Assembly (NCBI RefSeq): GCF_024753135.1
Contig: NZ_JANUGP010000028.1
Location: forward strand, 38,565 to 102,564
Length of the DNA stretch: 64,000 nucleotides
DNA from: Streptomyces pyxinicus
GTDB taxonomy: Bacteria; Actinomycetota; Actinomycetes; Streptomycetales; Streptomycetaceae
Direction: 5' to 3'
In this document: positions 59,683 to 64,000 of the stretch, piece after piece
Layout of the letters: each line of letters opens with the position of its first letter
Position numbering within the stretch: the stretch's first letter is position 1
Program-made: the position numbers and the translations under genes
The notes under the pieces: generated by a model
Seen by the model: only the letters and a program-made list of their open reading frames with translations
Database searches by the model: none
Told to the model about the DNA's origin: nothing

Positions 59683-59811
59683 GACGGCACCGTAGGCATG
59701 CTCAAGGGTGCGAAGAAAGATCTACTATCGGGTAGTTTTGTCGCCTTCAGTGGCGCCACGGGAACGGGTAGCGTGAACTGTCAATCCACCCTCCCGCAGG
59801 AGAATGCCGAC

Positions 59812-60786
59812 GTGCGCATCGCAGTCACCGGCTCCATCGCCACCGACCACCTCATGACCTTCCCCGGCCGATTCGCCGACCAGTTCGTCGCGGACCAGCT
59901 GCACACGGTCTCGCTCTCCTTCCTGGTCGACAACCTGGACGTACGCCGAGGCGGCGTGGCCGCGAACATCGCCTTCGGCATGGGACAGCTCGGCGCGAAG
60001 CCCATCCTGGTGGGCGCGGCCGGCTTCGACTTCGAGGACTACCGGGCCTGGCTGGAGCGGCACGGCGTCGACACCGAGTCGGTCCGCATCTCCGAGACCC
60101 TGCACACCGCCCGCTTCGTGTGCACCACGGACGCCGACCACAACCAGATCGGCTCCTTCTACACCGGCGCGATGAGCGAGGCCCGCCTCATCGAGCTGAA
60201 GACCGTCGCCGACCGGGTGGACGGCCTCGACCTGGTCCTCATCGGCGCCGACGACCCGGAGGCCATGCTCCGCCACACGGAGGAGTGCCGCTCCCGGGAG
60301 ATCCCCTTCGCCGCCGACTTCTCCCAGCAGATCGCCCGCATGGACGGCGAGGAGATCCGGATACTGCTGGACGGCGCCACGTACCTGTTCTCGAACGAGT
60401 ACGAGAAGGGCCTCATCGAGACCAAGACCGGCTGGACCGACGCGGAGATCCTGTCCCGGGTCGGCCACCGGGTCACCACGCTCGGCGCGCGCGGCGTACG
60501 CATCGAGCGGACCGGCGAGGACCCCATCGAGGTCGGCTGCCCCGAGGAGGAGCGCAAGGCCGACCCCACCGGTGTCGGCGACGCCTTCCGCGCCGGCTTC
60601 CTGTCCGCCCTCGCCTGGGGCGTCTCGCTGGAGCGCGCGGCCCAGGTCGGCTGCATGCTGGCGACGCTCGTCATCGAGACGGTGGGCACCCAGGAGTACC
60701 AGCTGCGGCGCGGCCACTTCATGGAGCGCTTCGTGAAGGCGTACGGCGACGAGGCGGGCGAGCAGGTCCGCGCGCACCTGCGCTGA
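59812..60786 (+). CDS. PfkB-family sugar/nucleoside kinase
   Basis: A 324-residue kinase of the ribokinase superfamily, probably acting on adenosine or a sugar. The N-terminal GSIATDHLMTFPGRFADQF and LDVRRGGVAANIAFGMGQLG (GG signature) bind substrate; the catalytic Asp lies in the C-terminal KADPTGVGDAFRAGFLSAL. The GTG at 59812 follows CAGGAGA by 10 bases. An inverted repeat CTAC-6-GTAG at 59722-59735 is in its promoter region. It converges on the desulfurase gene. Confidence 0.93.
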   Translation: MRIAVTGSIATDHLMTFPGRFADQFVADQLHTVSLSFLVDNLDVRRGGVAANIAFGMGQLGAKPILVGAAGFDFEDYRAWLERHGVDTESVRISETLHTARFVCTTDADHNQIGSFYTGAMSEARLIELKTVADRVDGLDLVLIGADDPEAMLRHTEECRSREIPFAADFSQQIARMDGEEIRILLDGATYLFSNEYEKGLIETKTGWTDAEILSRVGHRVTTLGARGVRIERTGEDPIEVGCPEEERKADPTGVGDAFRAGFLSALAWGVSLERAAQVGCMLATLVIETVGTQEYQLRRGHFMERFVKAYGDEAGEQVRAHLR

Positions 60787-60809
60787 CCCCGCGCCCGACG
60801 GGTGGCGGC

Positions 60810-62189
60810 TCAGCCGAGCCGGCGGACCAGGTACGCCGTACCCCGTTCCGCCGGCTCCTCCCCGAGGTACTCCTGGCCCCGCATCTCGCACCAGGCCGGG
60901 ATGTCCAGCCGGGCCGCCTCGTCGTCGGACAGCACCCGGACCGTGCCGCCCACCGGCACGCCGGGGAAGACCCGGGCCAGTTCGATGACCGGGATGGGGC
61001 AGCGCCTGCCGAGGGCGTCCACCACCAGGGCGTCCTCCGCCGTCACCACCGCCGCCGGCACCGGCGCCCCCAGCTTCTCCCGCACCCCGGCGACGGCACC
61101 CGGCAGCACCGCGAGGAACCGCTCGACGTCCGCCTCGGCGGTGCCCGCCGGCAGGGAGACCCGCACGTTGCCCTCGCTCAGCACGCCCATCGCCTTCAGC
61201 ACATGGCTGGGCGTCAGCGTGCTGCTCGTGCAGGACGATCCGGAGGACACCGAGAACCCGGCCCGGTCCAGCTCGTGCAGCAGCGCCTCCCCGTCGACGT
61301 AGAGACAGGAGAAGGTGACGATCCCGGGCAGCCGCCGCCCGGCGTCCCCCACCACCTCCACGTCCGGCACCAGCTCCGGCACCCGGGCCCGGATCCGCGC
61401 CGTCAGCTCCCGCAGCCGCTCCGCCTCCCGGGCCGCCTCCGCCCGCACCGCGCGCAGCGAGGCCGCGGCCGCCACCACGGCCGGGATGTTCTCGAAGCCG
61501 GGCGCCCGCCCCGACTCCCGCTCGTCCACCGGCCCTTGGGCGGCGAACCGCACCCCCTTGCGCACCGCGAGCAGCCCGACCCCGGCCGGCCCGCCCCACT
61601 TGTGCGCACTGGCCGCCAGCAGCGACCAGTCACCCTCGACCGGCCCCCACCCCAGCGACTGCGCCGCGTCCACCAGCAGCGGCACCCCCGCGGCCCGGCA
61701 GATTCCGGCCACCTCGGCCACCGGCTGTACGGTCCCCACCTCGTGGTTGGCCGACTGGAGCACGGCCAGCGCGGTGTCCGCCCGGAGCGCGGCGGCGTAT
61801 CCGGCCGGGTCCACGGCCCCGGCCCGGTCCACACCGACCCGGCTCACGGTGCCCCCCGCCGCCTCGGCCACCTCAGCCGAATGGAGCACAGAGGAGTGTT
61901 CGACGGCCGACACGATCAGGTGACGCCCGACCCGCCGCCGCCCGGCCAACGCCCCCGCGACGCCCGTGTGTACGGCCCGCGTCCCGGACGGCGTGAACAC
62001 CAGCTCGTCCGCCCGGCACCCCACCGCCTCCGCCGCCGCCTCCCGCGCCGCGTCCAGCAGCATCCGCGCCTTCCGCCCCTCCCGGTACAACCGCCCCGGA
62101 TCGGCCCACCCGTCATCCAGCGCGGCCGACAACGCCTGACGGGCAACGGGGTGAAGGGGAGCGGCGGAGGCCGCGTCGAAGTAAGGCAC
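60810..62189 (-). CDS. Cysteine desulfurase fused to a TusA-like sulfur carrier domain
   Basis: A 459-residue fusion. Residues 1-370 are an aminotransferase class V desulfurase: PLP lysine Lys197 (SAHKWGGPAG), sulfur-accepting Cys320 (SSGSSCTSS). Residues 385-459 form a TusA/SirA domain with Cys397 in LGRRCPIPVIELARV. Persulfide could pass directly from Cys320 to Cys397. The N-terminus PYFDAASAAPLHP fits a start at GTG 62189, although no strong ribosome site precedes it; a frame extension to 62297 lacks support. Fe-S and lipoate enzymes in the region would need such sulfur. Confidence 0.92.
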   Translation of the reverse strand: MPYFDAASAAPLHPVARQALSAALDDGWADPGRLYREGRKARMLLDAAREAAAEAVGCRADELVFTPSGTRAVHTGVAGALAGRRRVGRHLIVSAVEHSSVLHSAEVAEAAGGTVSRVGVDRAGAVDPAGYAAALRADTALAVLQSANHEVGTVQPVAEVAGICRAAGVPLLVDAAQSLGWGPVEGDWSLLAASAHKWGGPAGVGLLAVRKGVRFAAQGPVDERESGRAPGFENIPAVVAAAASLRAVRAEAAREAERLRELTARIRARVPELVPDVEVVGDAGRRLPGIVTFSCLYVDGEALLHELDRAGFSVSSGSSCTSSTLTPSHVLKAMGVLSEGNVRVSLPAGTAEADVERFLAVLPGAVAGVREKLGAPVPAAVVTAEDALVVDALGRRCPIPVIELARVFPGVPVGGTVRVLSDDEAARLDIPAWCEMRGQEYLGEEPAERGTAYLVRRLG

Positions 62190-62220
62190 GGGGTAACCGT
62201 AAATCGCCGGCCTGCTGTCA

Positions 62221-62248
62221 GGGGCGCGGGGAACTGCGCGACCAGCCG
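62221..62248 (+). repeat. Dispersed GGGGCGCGGGGAACTGCGCG element
   Basis: The sequence GGGGCGCGGGGAACTGCGCG and the following ACCAGCCG match the element after the deacetylase gene at 36412-36431, and the reverse-strand copies at 50300 and 50450. Here it sits in the 294-bp divergent gap between the desulfurase gene and ctaC. Confidence 0.8.
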
Positions 62249-62483
62249 AAATCCGTCCCGCACCCGCCCGCGAGACCGCCACAGCCCCCATGATCATGCG
62301 CCTGGTCCCACCCCAACCGAGTGACAGGCGACGCGTATGCCCCCCTCCCCGCGAACCCCCGGAGGGCGTCGGCTAGGGTTTGGTCCGCATAAACATCCAA
62401 ACCCCTGCCCGACGCAGGGCGGCGACCGACCAGCGAGAAGGCCGCAGCCGACCGCGCGGGCGAGACTCTCGGGAAGGCGCTAC

Positions 62484-63446
62484 GTGAGTCCCAACGGCTC
62501 CGACCGCTCGCCGCGGCGCCCGATGCGGCGGAAGCTGCTGCAGGCACTGACCGCGGGCCTGGTCCTGGCGACCGCCACCGGTTGCACATACAAGGACTTC
62601 CCCCGCCTTGGTATGCCCACCCCGACCACGGAGGAGGCTCCCCGGATCCTCTCCCTGTGGCAGGGGTCGTGGGCGGCCGCGCTCGCCGTCGGCGTGCTGG
62701 TGTGGGGCCTGATCCTGTGGAGCGCCATGTTCCACCGGCGCAGCCGCACCAAGGTCGAGGTACCTCCGCAGACCCGGTACAACATGCCCATCGAGGCCCT
62801 GTACACGGTGGTCCCGATCATCATCATCTCGGTGCTGTTCTACTTCACCGCCCGGGACGAGTCGAAGCTGCTCAGCCTCACCGACAAGAAGGCCGACGTC
62901 ACGGTCAACGTGGTCGGCTTCCAGTGGAGCTGGGGCTTCAACTACATCGAGAACGTGCCCGGGTCCACCGGCGACGCCAGGACCGACAAGAACCTGGACG
63001 CGATCCCGAACCGGTTCAAGGACGCCTTCCCGGCGAACGCCGGCGGTGTCTACGACGTCGGTACGCCCGGTACGCGCAACCCGCAGACCGGCAACCCCGG
63101 TCCGACGCTCTGGCTGCCCAAGGGCAAGACGGTCCGTTTCGTCCTGACCTCTCGTGACGTCATCCACTCCTTCTGGGTGGTGCCGTTCCTGATGAAGCAG
63201 GACGTCATCCCGGGCCACACCAACGCCTTCCAGGTGACCCCCAACAAGGAGGGCACCTTCCTCGGCAAGTGCGCCGAGCTCTGCGGCGTCGACCACTCCC
63301 GGATGCTGTTCAACGTGAAGGTCGTTTCCCCCGAGCGTTACGAGCAGCACCTCAAGGACCTCGCCAAGAAGGGGCAGACCGGTTACATTCCCGCCGGCAT
63401 CGCGCAGACGAGCCACGAGAAGAACCGGGAGACGAACAACCTGTGA
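62484..63446 (+). CDS. ctaC: Cytochrome c oxidase subunit II, lipoprotein form
   Basis: A 320-residue subunit of the aa3 oxidase that receives electrons through its CuA centre. A lipobox-like TATGC is near residue 33. Two transmembrane helices (about 60-80 and 105-125) precede the cupredoxin domain, whose CuA ligands are in KCAELCGVDHSRM and the earlier SRDVIHSFWV. The start is GTG at 62484 behind GGGAAGGCG. The stop overlaps the ctaD start (GTGA). A TAGGGT box at about 62373 may be the promoter -10. Confidence 0.95.
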   Translation: MSPNGSDRSPRRPMRRKLLQALTAGLVLATATGCTYKDFPRLGMPTPTTEEAPRILSLWQGSWAAALAVGVLVWGLILWSAMFHRRSRTKVEVPPQTRYNMPIEALYTVVPIIIISVLFYFTARDESKLLSLTDKKADVTVNVVGFQWSWGFNYIENVPGSTGDARTDKNLDAIPNRFKDAFPANAGGVYDVGTPGTRNPQTGNPGPTLWLPKGKTVRFVLTSRDVIHSFWVVPFLMKQDVIPGHTNAFQVTPNKEGTFLGKCAELCGVDHSRMLFNVKVVSPERYEQHLKDLAKKGQTGYIPAGIAQTSHEKNRETNNL

Positions 63447-64000
63447 GCATCCTCAACGAACCCCAGGGTGCCGCGGCAGCTGAGGACTCGTCCGAGAACG
63501 AGCTGCCGGTCAGGCGCAAGCAGCCCGGCAACGTCGTGGTGAAGTGGCTGACGACCACCGACCACAAGACCATCGGAACGCTGTATCTGGTCACGTCCTT
63601 CGCGTTCTTCCTGATCGGCGGCGTCATGGCGCTGCTCATGCGCGCCGAGCTGGCCCGTCCGGGCCTGCAGATCATGTCGAACGAGCAGTTCAACCAGGCG
63701 TTCACGATGCACGGCACGATCATGCTGCTGATGTTCGCGACGCCGCTGTTCGCCGGCTTCACCAACTGGATCATGCCGCTCCAGATCGGCGCGCCCGACG
63801 TGGCGTTCCCGCGGCTGAACATGTTCGCCTACTGGCTCTACCTGTTCGGCTCGACCATCGCGGTCGGCGGCTTCCTCACCCCGCAGGGTGCGGCCGACTT
63901 CGGCTGGTTCGCCTACTCCCCGCTGTCGGACGCGGTCCGCAGCCCGGGCATCGGCGCCGACATGTGGATCATGGGTCTGGCCTTCTCCGGCTTCGGCACC
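63443..64000 (+). CDS. ctaD: Cytochrome c oxidase subunit I, N-terminal part (cut by window end)
   Basis: Catalytic subunit of the aa3 oxidase. The first 186 codons are present: a soluble start, KWLTTTDHKTIGTLYL, helix I, then FTMHGTIMLLMF, whose His is a low-spin haem ligand, and TNWIMPLQIGAPDVAFPRLN. The GTG at 63443 overlaps the ctaC stop by 4 bp, so the subunits are translationally coupled. The rest lies outside the window. Confidence 0.97.
   Translation, partial: MSILNEPQGAAAAEDSSENELPVRRKQPGNVVVKWLTTTDHKTIGTLYLVTSFAFFLIGGVMALLMRAELARPGLQIMSNEQFNQAFTMHGTIMLLMFATPLFAGFTNWIMPLQIGAPDVAFPRLNMFAYWLYLFGSTIAVGGFLTPQGAADFGWFAYSPLSDAVRSPGIGADMWIMGLAFSGFGT

Overview
The window is a high-GC actinobacterial chromosome segment, almost certainly Streptomyces. 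The evidence is the very high third-position GC, frequent GTG starts, GGAGG-type ribosome sites, long perfect-arm hairpins without U-tracts as terminators, a spore-pigment type II polyketide cluster, and a gene order (glnA, RDD protein, DUF4191 protein, lipA, lipB ... aceE, E2, lpd, pepA, cobS ... cobT, cobU, pspA, nadA ... ctaC, ctaD) that, from memory, follows the S. coelicolor core chromosome around SCO2198-SCO2155. No rRNA, tRNA, CRISPR array or insertion sequence was seen.

Region 1 (1-1.45 kb): the 5' part of glutamine synthetase glnA, on the minus strand behind a near-textbook GlnR operator, then an RDD membrane protein. Region 2 (1.45-11.4 kb): an inserted block. It carries a complete whiE-type spore-pigment locus: an FAD hydroxylase diverging from a SchA/CurD protein, cupin, KS-alpha, KS-beta, ACP, aromatase/cyclase and TcmI-type cyclase. 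It also has a convergent O-methyltransferase, a secreted beta-helix protein and the N-terminal stump of a phosphotransferase. The right edge is marked by a second, decayed copy of the 3' end of the DUF4191 gene, which reads as a scar of the insertion.

Region 3 (11.4-25 kb): DUF4191 protein, lipoate genes lipA and lipB, a TPR regulator, an FAD oxidoreductase behind an iterated octamer, an epimerase, a GNAT protein, a PaaK-like ligase, a MarP-like protease, a peptidoglycan amidase, a DUF4240 protein and a WYL regulator. Region 4 (25-34 kb): pyruvate dehydrogenase E1 (aceE) with twin palindromes upstream, a GntR regulator, the E2 acyltransferase, Lpd and leucyl aminopeptidase. LipA and LipB supply the lipoyl groups that the E2 carries, so regions 3 and 4 are metabolically linked.

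Region 5 (34-50 kb): a secreted Agd3-like deacetylase and the lower cobalamin pathway (cobS, cobT, cobU fused to a degenerate metallo-beta-lactamase domain). A membrane module (polytopic protein, rhomboid-like protein, phosphatidylglycerol lysyltransferase) lies between cobS and cobT. After these come two methyltransferases, an HtrA-like lipoprotein, a DUF3043 protein, the PspA/PspAA envelope-stress pair and a secreted beta-propeller-like protein. Region 6 (50-64 kb): a NarL-type two-component system followed by an RND transporter, then nadA and an A-type Fe-S carrier sharing an intergenic region with twin palindromes, a membrane-anchored unknown protein, a PfkB kinase, a cysteine desulfurase-TusA fusion, and cytochrome oxidase subunits ctaC and ctaD (cut by the window end).

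The least expected pattern is that three genes (cobT, the methyltransferase at 46.0 kb and the response regulator at 52.5 kb) end in short perfect or near-perfect tandem duplications that copy the stop codon itself. The DUF4191 gene shows a larger, older version. No wholly new multi-gene system could be demonstrated; the best leads are the insertion scar, the stop-codon duplications, the paired operators at aceE and nadA, and the cobS-cobT membrane module.
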